In this document: piece by piece, positions 42,468 to 51,826 of the stretch | How the letters are laid out: each line of letters opens with the position of its first letter | How positions within the stretch are numbered: the first letter of the stretch is position 1 | Made by a program: the position numbers and the translations under genes | Notes under the pieces: model-generated | What the model was told of the DNA's origin: nothing | Database searches by the model: none | Seen by the model: only the letters and a program-made list of their open reading frames with translations | Origin: Spirochaetia bacterium | Lineage (GTDB): Bacteria; Spirochaetota; Leptospiria; Leptospirales; Leptonemataceae | Direction of reading: 5' to 3' | Assembly (NCBI GenBank): GCA_009885105.1 | Contig: VFLI01000029.1 | Span: 1-64,000, forward strand | DNA: 64,000 bases

Positions 42468-43804
42468 AAGGCCGGATCAACAAATACTTCTCGGGAGTCC
42501 TTTCCTTTCGCGTAAAGGGGTGGATATTTTCAGGCATCTTCGGGATCTTTGTGGTGTTGTGTTTTTACGCAATCCAGTGGGCCGTTCCCGCATCCAATCC
42601 CAATTACGATGAAATTGTGACCGTTCTGTTCATCATTCTTTCCGTTCTGATTCTGTTTCCGGCACGCGAAAGGTTGCTTAAATTTATATTCAAAAAACAG
42701 GAATACTTCTCATTCTTCGGCCGGGAATTTCACCACCTGGATTTTATTGCTCGTCAATTCACTTACGAGGCCATGGTAGAGGAGATATTTCCTGAACTGC
42801 TTGCCTGGCTGAGAGTTCGGTCCGGCAAACTGGCGATACTGGATAGTTTAAGAAGAGACTTAAAACTGCATTCCTATCGAAGGGGCGTGATACGTGAAGA
42901 CCGAATGCATTCAAGGTATCCTATTAAAAAACTTACTGAATATGTCCTCCAGAATCCGGGAATTTTAAGAATTGACCGGCCAAATATTCCAGAAGTAGAA
43001 TCTGAATTCCTGCGAAAATTCAATGCCGCCGTTCTCCAGCCTTTCATGCACCGCCGCCGTCTGCTTGGTTTCCTGATACTTCATGAAATGCCGCGGAATA
43101 GATTTTTTCAAAGAGCCCTTGATCTCTTCGCGGGAAAGGCCGCGGTGAGCATTCAGAATTATATTCTCTCCTCAAAAATAATCGACAGCCGCATGTACGA
43201 ACAGGAATTCTCCGCGGCGGAAAAAATCCGCAATCTGCTTCAGAGTTCGAAAATTCCCGAATTGCATCATATCTCTATCAGAAACTTGAAACGGAAGAGT
43301 TTTCCGTGCATACTGGAATTTTTTCAAAGCGAATCGGGCAAATGGTTTCTGGTGATCCTCTGCACGCCGAGACTGACCAGCGCGGCTGGCATCCTGCTTT
43401 ACGGAGTCCTGGGGCATCTCTATTCCTATATTCATACCGAAAAAAGTATTCAGCTGAACCGGTTATTGTCTCATCTGCGTCACGATCCAGAGCTGTCGAC
43501 GGCAGAATATCGAATGGATATTCTTGTGGCGGAGATTCAACCGCAGGAGCAGATTCTGACCACATTGATCGACGGAAAAAATTTTCGCGTCAAGAACGCT
43601 CTGACGGACGAGCCGATAGTGATATCCTCGGGCTGGCGGAATTTTCTTGAATTGAAAACGGGCAGTCCTGTTCGTATAGAATACGCCTCGGAAAAACTGC
43701 TGGAATTTTCCGCACAGGATATGACATTTTCAGAAGCATTGCCGGCAGGAAAAGAATCAGCGAATCCATCAACCTCATTGAAGGATGAACGAGATCCAAA
43801 ATGA
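42464..43804 (+). CDS. Two-helix membrane protein with GAF-like region, unknown
   Basis: A 446-residue protein from GTG 42464 (overlapping the argJ stop as GTGA). Two membrane helices (about residues 20-35 and 45-65: IFSGIFGIFVVLCFYAI, ITVLFIILSVLILFPA) are followed by a soluble region whose middle (HRRRLLGFLILHEMPRNRFFQRALDLFAGKAAVSIQNYIL) looks like the end of a GAF domain. The C-terminal third is unassigned. It overlaps the SpoIIE phosphatase gene by 4 nt, so it is probably the signal-sensing or scaffold partner of that phosphatase. No known family recognised. Confidence 0.65.
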   Translation: MKGRINKYFSGVLSFRVKGWIFSGIFGIFVVLCFYAIQWAVPASNPNYDEIVTVLFIILSVLILFPARERLLKFIFKKQEYFSFFGREFHHLDFIARQFTYEAMVEEIFPELLAWLRVRSGKLAILDSLRRDLKLHSYRRGVIREDRMHSRYPIKKLTEYVLQNPGILRIDRPNIPEVESEFLRKFNAAVLQPFMHRRRLLGFLILHEMPRNRFFQRALDLFAGKAAVSIQNYILSSKIIDSRMYEQEFSAAEKIRNLLQSSKIPELHHISIRNLKRKSFPCILEFFQSESGKWFLVILCTPRLTSAAGILLYGVLGHLYSYIHTEKSIQLNRLLSHLRHDPELSTAEYRMDILVAEIQPQEQILTTLIDGKNFRVKNALTDEPIVISSGWRNFLELKTGSPVRIEYASEKLLEFSAQDMTFSEALPAGKESANPSTSLKDERDPK

Positions 43805-46275
43805 ATCTTAGCAGATTGAATTATTTAATCGGCTGCGCATTTCTGGCTTTGATTTACACATTCTATTTCAAACCCGGCGGATTTAGACTGCCGCGCTACT
43901 ATATGCCCGACGGCATCATACTGCCCGTGGGAAATATACCGGCAGATTATTCTTCTGGAAGATTCCTTGAAATTAATGGAACGGATCCTTCAGCCGCCGA
44001 GGCAATATTTCCGGATTCAGCCCCCGTCATAGTCGTGACGGAATCCGGACCCGGCCTTATGCGGACGGTGCCCAACAGCATCTGGACGATTGTAATTGAC
44101 TTTAAATTCTTCATTATTTTTTCATTCCTGTTTTTGATCTGCGGTTTCTGGTTCATTGAATCCGGCAACGATATACACCTGGCATTTCTTTCGTTCACAT
44201 TTTCCGGATTCTACTGCACAACAACCCTGTATCTGGCATTTCATGAACTGCAGCTTACCTGGCAGATCTTATTTTTGATGATATCTCCGGCGCTGATCAA
44301 TATGGCGCTTCGCACAACAGGAAAAGAAATCAGCGGATCACTGCTAATCGGGGAATCTATTTTTCTGACTTTTGTTTCGCTGATAGCTTATGTGGGGCGT
44401 GATAATGCTCAGACATTTTACAATCTGAATCTTCTGGGATCGCTGCTCTTTTTCCTGTCAGTAGTTTTTACCGTGCTCCTGCAGCTTGACAATTCAATGC
44501 GAAAGACAGACGATCCGGTCGAGAAAGTGAAGCGCTGGGCGTTGACCGCTGGAAGTTTTCTCGGGCTTTTTCTGGCGGCGGTGCTGCTTCAATTCCGGCA
44601 AATCTGGCATAGGAGCGGAGACCCTTTCATCTTTCTCGCCGGACTGGCATTTCTTTTTCCGCTGACCCTCCTCTACGGAACATACAGAATCCGCCTTGTG
44701 CCGTTTCAATTTGTTCTGACACGGTCGATCCTGGCAGGAATGCTGACAGTTTTTCTGGTGGCGGTCTACGGATTGGTGCTTCTCGTGCACAGTCTTCTCC
44801 TCCCCAATCAGGAGCAGTCCAACCAGTGGATTGTGAATCTTATATTCGTCCTCATCCTGGTATTCTTTCTAGACCCGGCGCGCAGACAGTTTGCATTCTT
44901 TCTCGAGAGAAGAATCTTCAGACTGGACGCGGAGCTGACGGAATCGATCAACCGGCTTTCGCATCTGCTGTCTTCGCCTATCAGAATTCTGTTCACCGCG
45001 AATTCTTTTCTTTCTGAAGTAAGGGAAGCTCTTCAGATCGAAAAAATCAGCCTTCTGTTTTCAAACGAAACGTTTCCAGAATTAAATTTAAAGCAGGGAA
45101 GCCTGATGCGCCTTTCCTCCCGCAGCCAGATCTGGAAATATCTGACTGCGGAAAAAATTATTGTTACAAACTATCTGACTTACGGCGCTGGTTCGCGAGG
45201 CGAGGTTTATCGGTTTCTTTACCGAAACAATTTTCTGCTTGCTGTCGGAATCACAGGTTCGGAAAGCAGATTCAAAAACTTTCCCGGTATTCTGAAGATG
45301 ACAGGCCGCTTTGAAGGTGACAGTGCGGATATGCCGGAGAGCGGACCGGTAATCCTCGCAGCTCTGCTGGTGGGAAGAAGGCATGACGGCCGCAAACTGC
45401 GTCTCACTCAAATCCGATATTTACAGGAAGCGGCCAAACTGGCAGGTCTGCTCGTTTATAATTATGCACTTCTCATTCAGGAAGTTGAAAAAAGACGGCG
45501 GGTCCGGGATCTGTATCTGGCCGGACAGATGCAGAGAAGTCTGACCGGAGTGAATTTTGAGGAGGAGCCTTCCCTCCGCCTTTCATATTTCAGCATGCCG
45601 GTTCTATCTGTGACAGGCGATTATGTTGATCTCATCAATCTGCCAAGACATCAGACTGCTTTCATGCTGGGCGATGTCAGCGGACACGGCCTGGGCACTG
45701 GCTATCTTGTCAGCACTGTTCGTGCGATTGTAAGATCGCATCTGCAGAAGGGAGTGTCCCTGCTCCAGACTGTCCAAATACTCAATCAGTTTTTGATCGA
45801 ACGCTACCAGGGCAATGAATTCATCACTCTTTTTGCTTTTATGCTGAACACGGACAGCGGCGAAATGGAATATGTGAATGCTGCTCATCCTGGTCCGTAT
45901 ATCAAGAGTGCGGGCAGCCGTTCGACGATTCGGCTCTCGGACAGCCAGCGGCTTCTCGGAATTCTTCCTAAGCCGTACAGCTCCACAAAAATTCTTCTGA
46001 AGCCGGGACAGCGGATTTTTCTGTATTCTGACGGCGTTACAGAAACTTTCAACGCCGCGGAAGAGCCGTTTGGCGACACATTAATGCAAAACTTCATTCA
46101 GGACAGGGGCGACGCTCCGCTGGAAACAATAACGGAAGAGCTGAAAGCCGCCCTTCTTGAATTTCGCGGATCAAAAAATCTGACTGACGATACCAGTTTT
46201 GTCGTTATTGAATATTCGCAGAAATTCCAGCCTCTGCGGGCAATGCTTTCTTTTCTCGGCGGCTCAAAAACATGA
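43801..46275 (+). CDS. Polytopic membrane SpoIIE-type serine phosphatase
   Basis: An 824-residue protein. An N-terminal helix is followed by a short periplasmic segment, about seven or eight membrane helices up to residue 355, a GAF-like region (400-560) and a complete PP2C/SpoIIE domain (about 600-800). Metal sites are visible: SVTGDYVDLINLP, FMLGDVSGHGLGTGYL, FLYSDGVTETFN and LTDDTSFVVIEY. It should dephosphorylate a STAS-domain antagonist and so release a sigma or other effector. The gene is coupled to its neighbours on both sides by 4-nt overlaps. Confidence 0.88.
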   Translation: MNLSRLNYLIGCAFLALIYTFYFKPGGFRLPRYYMPDGIILPVGNIPADYSSGRFLEINGTDPSAAEAIFPDSAPVIVVTESGPGLMRTVPNSIWTIVIDFKFFIIFSFLFLICGFWFIESGNDIHLAFLSFTFSGFYCTTTLYLAFHELQLTWQILFLMISPALINMALRTTGKEISGSLLIGESIFLTFVSLIAYVGRDNAQTFYNLNLLGSLLFFLSVVFTVLLQLDNSMRKTDDPVEKVKRWALTAGSFLGLFLAAVLLQFRQIWHRSGDPFIFLAGLAFLFPLTLLYGTYRIRLVPFQFVLTRSILAGMLTVFLVAVYGLVLLVHSLLLPNQEQSNQWIVNLIFVLILVFFLDPARRQFAFFLERRIFRLDAELTESINRLSHLLSSPIRILFTANSFLSEVREALQIEKISLLFSNETFPELNLKQGSLMRLSSRSQIWKYLTAEKIIVTNYLTYGAGSRGEVYRFLYRNNFLLAVGITGSESRFKNFPGILKMTGRFEGDSADMPESGPVILAALLVGRRHDGRKLRLTQIRYLQEAAKLAGLLVYNYALLIQEVEKRRRVRDLYLAGQMQRSLTGVNFEEEPSLRLSYFSMPVLSVTGDYVDLINLPRHQTAFMLGDVSGHGLGTGYLVSTVRAIVRSHLQKGVSLLQTVQILNQFLIERYQGNEFITLFAFMLNTDSGEMEYVNAAHPGPYIKSAGSRSTIRLSDSQRLLGILPKPYSSTKILLKPGQRIFLYSDGVTETFNAAEEPFGDTLMQNFIQDRGDAPLETITEELKAALLEFRGSKNLTDDTSFVVIEYSQKFQPLRAMLSFLGGSKT

Positions 46276-47147
46276 AAAAAATTCTGGATGCCATGGCCGA
46301 TCGTTTCGACAGGAGCGAATATATCTTCTCCGATCCTGTCGAATTTCCACGGCATTTTTCCGACCCGGGCGATCGTGAAATTGCCGCATATATTTCTTCT
46401 CTCTTCGCATACGGCGGAGTCAAGGCTATGAAATCTTTTCTTGCTTCGCTCTTTGCGAGTCTTGGAGACCGTCCTCTGCTGTCTCTGATTGCAGGCAATT
46501 TTCGGCGCGGCAATCTGTATTACAGATTTCAGAATTCAGACGATGTGGATATATTTCTTCGCACCCTGAGCGGCATGGCCCGCGAAAGCGGAGGATTGCC
46601 GGTTCTCGAAAGGTTCACCGGCGGACAGGAACTGCCACTGGAGAAAAGAATTGACTCACTACGCCGGGCTTTCCTGGACAGAGTGCCGGAGAAAAAAAGA
46701 AGCCGCGGTCTGGTTCATCTAATTGGCGGTCCGTCCCGCAGCAGCGCTCGAAAAAGATACTGCATGTTTCTGAGATGGGCCGTCCGCTCCGATTTTCCCG
46801 ATCTGGGTCTGTATCAAACATTCCAGGCCTCGTCCCTGGTCATACCACTCGACAGACATATTGCCGGAATAGCCCGCAACATGGGCTGGACAAAGCGAGC
46901 ATCGGCGGACTGGAAGACTGCTCTGGAAATCACGGAACATCTTCGGATTTTCAGCCCCGCGGATCCGTTGAAATATGATTTTGCCCTGAGCCGGGCCGGT
47001 ATTTTGAGAGAGTGCCGGCATAAATTTATCCCAGAACTTTGTGAATCCTGTGTTCTCAGAAAACATTGCCGGTGTTACCGAAGTGCCCGGCTGGATACAG
47101 GATTGGCATCCATTTCCGGCCGGAAAATTCCGCAGATGATTGCTTGA
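46272..47147 (+). CDS. TIGR02757 (DUF2400) family protein
   Basis: A 291-residue cytoplasmic protein. Motifs: DPVEFPRHFSDPGDREIAAYISSLFAYG near the N-terminus, FLRWAVRSDFPDLGLY and SLVIPLDRHIAGIARNMGW, then a C-terminal Cys cluster (CESCVLRKHCRCY). The pattern P-L-D-x-H and the Cys end resemble HhH-GPD/endonuclease III-like folds, and the family is common in Bacteroidetes and Leptospira. Function unassigned. ATG overlaps the SpoIIE stop by 4 nt. Confidence 0.8.
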   Translation: MKKILDAMADRFDRSEYIFSDPVEFPRHFSDPGDREIAAYISSLFAYGGVKAMKSFLASLFASLGDRPLLSLIAGNFRRGNLYYRFQNSDDVDIFLRTLSGMARESGGLPVLERFTGGQELPLEKRIDSLRRAFLDRVPEKKRSRGLVHLIGGPSRSSARKRYCMFLRWAVRSDFPDLGLYQTFQASSLVIPLDRHIAGIARNMGWTKRASADWKTALEITEHLRIFSPADPLKYDFALSRAGILRECRHKFIPELCESCVLRKHCRCYRSARLDTGLASISGRKIPQMIA

Positions 47148-47190
47148 AACTATCGCCAAAGAAACCTGATCTCATGATATTGACCGAGTA

Positions 47191-47877
47191 ATGACAATCA
47201 TGAATTTTTTATGCATTGGAGCACATCCCGATGATGTGGAAATCGGGATGGGAGGAACCGCAGCGGCGCTGTCTGAACAGGGACATAAAGTCTTTGTGCT
47301 TGATCTGACAAACGGAGAACCGACTCCTCACGGCACTCCGGAAATCCGGGCTGCAGAATCGGCAAACTCTGCGATGATTCTTGGCGTGGATCGGCGGACT
47401 CTGGACATGCCCAACCGATATCTTACAGATACAATCGAAAATCGGAAACAGATCGCCGGGGTGATTCGTGAAATACAGCCCCATTATGTATTTGCGCCCT
47501 TCCCTGTGGATGCTCATCCGGATCATATAGCCGCTGGAGAGCTTGCGGAGGCGGCTCGATTCTACGCCAAGCTGACCAAATCGGACATAGAGGGGGAACC
47601 GTTTTTTCCGGGCAGAGTGATTTACTATTTCCCTGTTCATCTGAGGCTTCGTCAGGAACCTTCATTCCTGAACGATATCAGTTCCACGCTTTCAAAAAAA
47701 GAACAGGCGATACGCTGCTACAAATCTCAATTTACAGCGCCCGGAAAAGAAACATTTATTGATCTGATTTTAAATGAAAACAAATACTGGGGTTTTCAGG
47801 CAGGACTGGGCGCGGCAGAACCTTTTTTTCAGAGAGAACTGACCGCCTTCAGCCGCTGGCCGGACGGTTACAGATAA
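47191..47877 (+). CDS. bshB1: Bacillithiol biosynthesis deacetylase BshB1
   Basis: A 228-residue PIG-L/LmbE zinc deacetylase. The metal motif AHPDDVEIGMGGTAA (A-H-P-D-D) is near the N-terminus; AHPDHIAAGELAEAARFYAKL carries the second His pair; ETPHG-like GEPTPHGTPEIRAAE is the family loop. BshB removes acetyl from GlcNAc-malate in bacillithiol synthesis. The stop overlaps bshC by one base, which confirms the pathway. ATG 47200 is an alternative start. Confidence 0.9.
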   Translation: MTIMNFLCIGAHPDDVEIGMGGTAAALSEQGHKVFVLDLTNGEPTPHGTPEIRAAESANSAMILGVDRRTLDMPNRYLTDTIENRKQIAGVIREIQPHYVFAPFPVDAHPDHIAAGELAEAARFYAKLTKSDIEGEPFFPGRVIYYFPVHLRLRQEPSFLNDISSTLSKKEQAIRCYKSQFTAPGKETFIDLILNENKYWGFQAGLGAAEPFFQRELTAFSRWPDGYR

Positions 47878-49322
47878 TGGAAATTTTTCTTCCAGACAGT
47901 CCGGATCAAATAGCTGCGAAACTCAGGAGGAGACTGACCGGATCAGGCCGGAGCGGGATTCTGAATGAAGATCGTTTGAAGAGCGAATCCGCATCCCTGC
48001 GAAATTTGATCGTCCATTCCGGCAGCGGAAAATACTCTCCGAATTCGCCTTTGATCCTCACAGGTCACCAGCCGATTTTTTATCCGCCCGGCATCCTGAT
48101 CAAAGACTATCTTGCCGATGCGGTCGCCAGTTCTGTGAACGGCACAGCCTGCAATATTGTGGTCGATACGGATGAAGCGAGAATTATTTTTCAATATCCA
48201 CAGATCCGGGAATTTTCATCTGACGGAAAAACAACAGCTGTAAAAGAATCCATAACACTGAATCGACCCGGTGAGGCTCTCAGGTTCCAGGCGTTGAGCG
48301 CCGCCGACAGGGATCGCTTTCACAGAGCTTTAAAAAATTATGAACTCGGCATCAGCTCTGTTTTTTCACCGGCCAGGACGGGAGAAATCCGCCGCTGGAT
48401 TGCAAACCTGTCAGATATCGTGCTTGAATCCAAATGGACAGGCGGACCCGGAGTTGCGCTGCGTGAAACATGGGAAAAAGAAAACGATTTGAATCTCAAA
48501 ACTATTTATGCAAGCGAAATCGTTCAATCTTCCGCATTCCGTTATTTTCTTGAATTCATAGCTTCCCGGGGGCGTGATTTTCGAGCCTCCTACAACAATG
48601 CTCTTTCAGAATACCGGCATGTTCATCGCATAAAGAACACAGCGCAGCCTCTGCCGGATTTGAATGAGGAAAAAAGAGAGCTGCCTTTCTGGACGATTTC
48701 CTCCGGCCGCCGTGAGCCGCTGACGGAAGTCACTGCGGAAAAGAACGCCGTTGTATTTCCCCGGGCAGTAACTCTGACTCTGTTCTGCAGAATTTTTCTG
48801 TGCGATCTTTTCATCCACGGACGCGGTGGCGGCCGTTACGATCAGATTACGGACAGAATCCTTGAGACTTTTTTCGGCTGTGACGCTTCCCCGTTCACCG
48901 TGGCATCCGCCACACTTTCTCTGGACAGCCGCGCCGATTATCCCATGCTTTCGCGCACTTCTCAGGAAATCTGGCAGGATATTCGAGCCGTGCATTTCGA
49001 TCCGACAAGATTTCTGGACCCGGATCATTCCCTGCGCCGGGAAAAAAACGATCTTCTGAACTTATTTAACTCCGAAACTGGCAGGCGCAGGCCGCTGCAT
49101 CTGCGTATAATAGAATTGAATCAGAAGGCATCCGCGCTTCTTCATGACTTTCAAAGAACGCTGCAGATCGAACTGGAACGAGAAACCATCGCCTCAAGAA
49201 ATCGGTCAGTATTTCTGGATCGGACGTTTCCGTTTATTTTTTACGATTTGAGCTTCTTCTCCGAAGCGCTGCGCCCTTACCGGACTCCTTTCCGGCTTGC
49301 CGATGCCGCTGTGAACAAATAA
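47877..49322 (+). CDS. bshC: Bacillithiol biosynthesis cysteine-adding enzyme BshC
   Basis: A 481-residue protein of the BshC family, which joins cysteine to GlcN-malate as the last step of bacillithiol synthesis. Nucleotide-binding-fold motifs typical of the family are LILTGHQPIFYPPGILIKDYLA (G-H-Q-P), NIVVDTDEARI (usual D-x-D-E) and FIHGRGGGRYDQITDRIL (H-G-x-G-G-x-x-Y). Length is slightly shorter than the Bacillus enzyme (about 540). It follows bshB1 directly. bshA is not in the window. Confidence 0.85.
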   Translation: MEIFLPDSPDQIAAKLRRRLTGSGRSGILNEDRLKSESASLRNLIVHSGSGKYSPNSPLILTGHQPIFYPPGILIKDYLADAVASSVNGTACNIVVDTDEARIIFQYPQIREFSSDGKTTAVKESITLNRPGEALRFQALSAADRDRFHRALKNYELGISSVFSPARTGEIRRWIANLSDIVLESKWTGGPGVALRETWEKENDLNLKTIYASEIVQSSAFRYFLEFIASRGRDFRASYNNALSEYRHVHRIKNTAQPLPDLNEEKRELPFWTISSGRREPLTEVTAEKNAVVFPRAVTLTLFCRIFLCDLFIHGRGGGRYDQITDRILETFFGCDASPFTVASATLSLDSRADYPMLSRTSQEIWQDIRAVHFDPTRFLDPDHSLRREKNDLLNLFNSETGRRRPLHLRIIELNQKASALLHDFQRTLQIELERETIASRNRSVFLDRTFPFIFYDLSFFSEALRPYRTPFRLADAAVNK

Positions 49323-49328
49323 TTGTAT

Positions 49329-49664
49329 TTATTTCCCGGGATCTTTTGAAAACAATCCGCCGAGCACATCTTTTGCCGTAGCTTTATCATAGTCATCCCG
49401 GTCGATCAGTGTGAGCTTCAGAGATTCCGCATGAATCCTTGCGAGAATTTTGGCTATATCACCGGGCGTTTTCAGGCGTGTTGCGATGTAGCGAAACTCG
49501 TTTTTGCAGGCCGGACAGCTTTTATCCTTTAAGTAATTCAGACCGAGCTGTTTGCAGTTTCCGCAGGAGCCGTACAGGTCCTCAATCAGGAGCAGGTGTT
49601 TTTTGACTTCGTCCAGATCAACTTCCGTCCAGACCCGTATACTGCGCTTTCCAGCTTTTTCCAT
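49329..49664 (-). CDS. Small zinc-ribbon protein, unknown function
   Basis: A 111-residue protein with four cysteines arranged C-x2-C and C-x2-C (SCGNCKQL, SCPACKNEF), likely one zinc site, inside an otherwise alpha-rich chain. N-terminal half: RSIRVWTEVDLDEVKKHLLLIEDLYG. No family was recognised with confidence. It converges on bshC, and pyrD follows it on the same strand after 30 nt. Confidence 0.65.
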   Translation of the reverse strand: MEKAGKRSIRVWTEVDLDEVKKHLLLIEDLYGSCGNCKQLGLNYLKDKSCPACKNEFRYIATRLKTPGDIAKILARIHAESLKLTLIDRDDYDKATAKDVLGGLFSKDPGK

Positions 49665-49694
49665 GACGCAATATCGATCCTCACAGATCCGGTG

Positions 49695-50777
49695 TCAAGA
49701 TTTATTTTCAGCTCCCACCAGATCACTCAGAGAGATATTATTTTTCAGACAGTAGGAATCCAGAAATTCATTGATTTCTCCGGGAAGTCCCGGTCCCTGA
49801 TAGATGTAGCCCGTATAAATTTGTACCAGACTCGCCCCGGCGAGAATTTTTTCCAGAGCATCCGGACCGGAGAGAATCCCCCCCACTCCCATGATCACAA
49901 GCCGCCCCGAGGTTCTTCTGTAGACTTTCCTGACAAATTCCGTGCTCTTTTCGCGCAGCGGCATACCGGAAAGACCTCCTTCTATATTGGCAGCGGCGGG
50001 GACAGAGCTCTTATCGATGGTTGTATTTGTGAGAATCAGTCCGTCGATGGAAAGTTCCAGGGACACCTCCAGAATGTCGTCCAGTTCCGCGTCGCTCATG
50101 TCGGGCGCAATTTTAACAAAAAGCGGAAGACGCGCGGCGCCCGTCTTTATTTCTTCCATAATATTAATTATATATTTCAATAAATTTTTCAGTTTATCTT
50201 TTTCCTGCAGACGGCGCAGGTCCGGAGTGTTCGGCGAGCTTATGTTGACCGCAATATAATCCCCGAACGGCGCCAGAAGCCGCAGGGAAATTTCATAGTC
50301 GTATGCTGCATTTTCCAGTTCAGTAATTTTGCTCTTGCCGATGTTGATCCCGCGGGGCAGGCGCCGGGACTGGCGGGCCAGAATTTCCGCCGCTTTCTCT
50401 GCGCCGGGATTGTTGAAACCCATCCGGTTCACGAGAGCCTGCTCTTCCTTCACTCGAAACAGACGGGGTTTGGGATTGCCCGGCTGTGCATGCGCCGTGA
50501 ATGTTCCGCTCTCCACACATCCAAAACCCATGACCGACAGGAAGGGGTAGAGTTCACCGGTTTTATCAAATCCGGCCGCCATGCCAACAGGATTGGGAAA
50601 CTCAATTCCGCATACCGTCGACTTCAGCCGCGGCGAAGCGAAACCAAACATGCTGTCCAGAATCGCCCCAGCGGCCGGCAGCCGCGAAAAATTTGAAAGC
50701 AGAGCGATTGTCTCATGCGCCGTTTCCGGATCCATCTGGAAAAGCGCGGGGCGAATGAGGTTATAAATCAAGTTCAA
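49695..50777 (-). CDS. pyrD: Dihydroorotate dehydrogenase (quinone), class 2
   Basis: A 360-residue membrane-associated flavoenzyme of pyrimidine synthesis. N-terminal LIRPALFQMDPETAHE is the class 2 amphipathic arm; NPVGMAAGFDKTGELYPFL binds FMN; the base Ser is in AVNISSPNTPDLRRLQ; VKIAPDMSDAELDDILEV and GLILTNTT fit; the end includes GVGGILSGPDALEKILAGASLVQIYTGYIYQGP. The start overlaps the LexA stop by 4 nt, so the two may be co-transcribed. Confidence 0.95.
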   Translation of the reverse strand: MNLIYNLIRPALFQMDPETAHETIALLSNFSRLPAAGAILDSMFGFASPRLKSTVCGIEFPNPVGMAAGFDKTGELYPFLSVMGFGCVESGTFTAHAQPGNPKPRLFRVKEEQALVNRMGFNNPGAEKAAEILARQSRRLPRGINIGKSKITELENAAYDYEISLRLLAPFGDYIAVNISSPNTPDLRRLQEKDKLKNLLKYIINIMEEIKTGAARLPLFVKIAPDMSDAELDDILEVSLELSIDGLILTNTTIDKSSVPAAANIEGGLSGMPLREKSTEFVRKVYRRTSGRLVIMGVGGILSGPDALEKILAGASLVQIYTGYIYQGPGLPGEINEFLDSYCLKNNISLSDLVGAENKS

Positions 50778-51391
50778 AACTGTCTGTAAATCCCCACCAG
50801 CCTGCCGAGCACCGTGGCATCCTGCGTCAGGATCGGTTTGTACGCCTTGTTGGCCGGCTGCAATCGCACCTTTTTTTTATCCTTAAAGAAATACTTCAGC
50901 GTTGCTTCTTCTTCTATCATGGCCACGACGATCTCACCGTTGATGGCCGATTCCTGTTTTTTTATAACAGCGATATCTCCGTCAAAAATTCCCGCATCCT
51001 TCATGGAATCTCCCGCCACTCGCAGGGCAAAAACACCGTCATCCGGCACCATGGATTTGGGAAAGGCCAGATATTCGTCCACGTTCTCCGCGGCCGTGAT
51101 TGGAATACCGGCGGCCACACGGCCCACCAGAGGCACACTGACGACATTGGGAGAAGGAATGTGCTCCTCACCGCCGGAAGTGCGCAGAAGTTCGATGGCC
51201 CGGCTGCGGTTTTTCTCACATTTTATGTATCCCTTTTTTTCAATGGCCTTCAGATGATCGTACGCCCCTTTGGCCGTGATCTCAAACTTCTCGCCAATCT
51301 CCCGGATTGTGGGCGGATAACCCTGCTCCACAATGTATTCTTCTATATAAATGAGTATATTTTGCTGTTTGTCTGTCAGGTCTTTCTTCAT
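50774..51391 (-). CDS. lexA: SOS repressor LexA
   Basis: A 205-residue LexA. The HTH domain reads DLTDKQQNILIYIEEYIVEQGYPPTIREIGEKF. The autocleavage site is VAAGIPITA (Ala-Gly), the catalytic Ser is in RVAGDSMKDAGIFDGD, and the Lys in GEIVVAMIEEEATLKY. The start MKKDLTDKQQ (51391) is taken from homology; upstream codons to 51544 are not LexA-like. A possible promoter (TTGACA-17-ACATAT) lies so close upstream that the mRNA may be leaderless. It represses SOS genes until RecA filaments trigger cleavage. Confidence 0.94.
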   Translation of the reverse strand: MKKDLTDKQQNILIYIEEYIVEQGYPPTIREIGEKFEITAKGAYDHLKAIEKKGYIKCEKNRSRAIELLRTSGGEEHIPSPNVVSVPLVGRVAAGIPITAAENVDEYLAFPKSMVPDDGVFALRVAGDSMKDAGIFDGDIAVIKKQESAINGEIVVAMIEEEATLKYFFKDKKKVRLQPANKAYKPILTQDATVLGRLVGIYRQF

Positions 51392-51398
51392 GCTATAC

Positions 51399-51427
51399 AT
51401 ATGTCTGGCAAATGGATAGTATGTCAA
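51399..51427 (-). promoter_or_regulatory. Putative lexA promoter
   Basis: On the minus strand TTGACA (51427-51422) is followed by a 17-nt spacer and ACATAT (51404-51399). If used, transcription would begin within a few bases of the LexA start codon at 51391. The TTTGCCAGACAT segment inside resembles half of a TTTG-N5-CAAA LexA box. Confidence 0.4.
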
Positions 51428-51562
51428 CATAATTTTAGTTGTTCCGGAGAAAAAATTTGGGATAAAAATCCAGGGGTTTTTCAAGCCCAACTGGAAGAAT
51501 TTCAGAAACACTGCCACAAATATTTTCTTTGACAAGCATTCCAATCTGCCCTTTACTGAACC

Positions 51563-51826
51563 ATGCTGTTGAAATCCGCTTTCTGGGATTATCCTGAACT
51601 CTGCGATGAAAAGAATCTTGCAGATTTTTTGCGCAAGAATGAAGAGAATTCTGTTCGATACAACTGGGCGGTCTCCCGGCTTCTGGAAGGCGCCCGAGTG
51701 AAAGATATTCTCGTTTTCCTTTCCTGGGGGGAAATTGAATCCGCACTTTCTATCGTCAAAATTTCGGAAGAACAGAGACGCAAATGGATTCGTCTTCTGG
51801 AAGTGTATGCCGCCCAGCGAAAATAG
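51563..51826 (+). CDS. Small DUF6922-like antitoxin partner of AbiEii
   Basis: An 87-residue protein, FWDYPELCDEKNLADFLRKN then VRYNWAVSRLLEGARVKDILVFL, with a helical C-terminal half (SEEQRRKWIRLLEVYAA). The F-W-D start, ERVL-like helix and late W-I/L pattern match small proteins of the DUF6922 type often encoded before AbiEii nucleotidyltransferases. Its stop overlaps the start of the next gene by 20 nt, so the pair is translationally coupled, as in type IV toxin-antitoxin modules. Confidence 0.6.
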   Translation: MLLKSAFWDYPELCDEKNLADFLRKNEENSVRYNWAVSRLLEGARVKDILVFLSWGEIESALSIVKISEEQRRKWIRLLEVYAAQRK

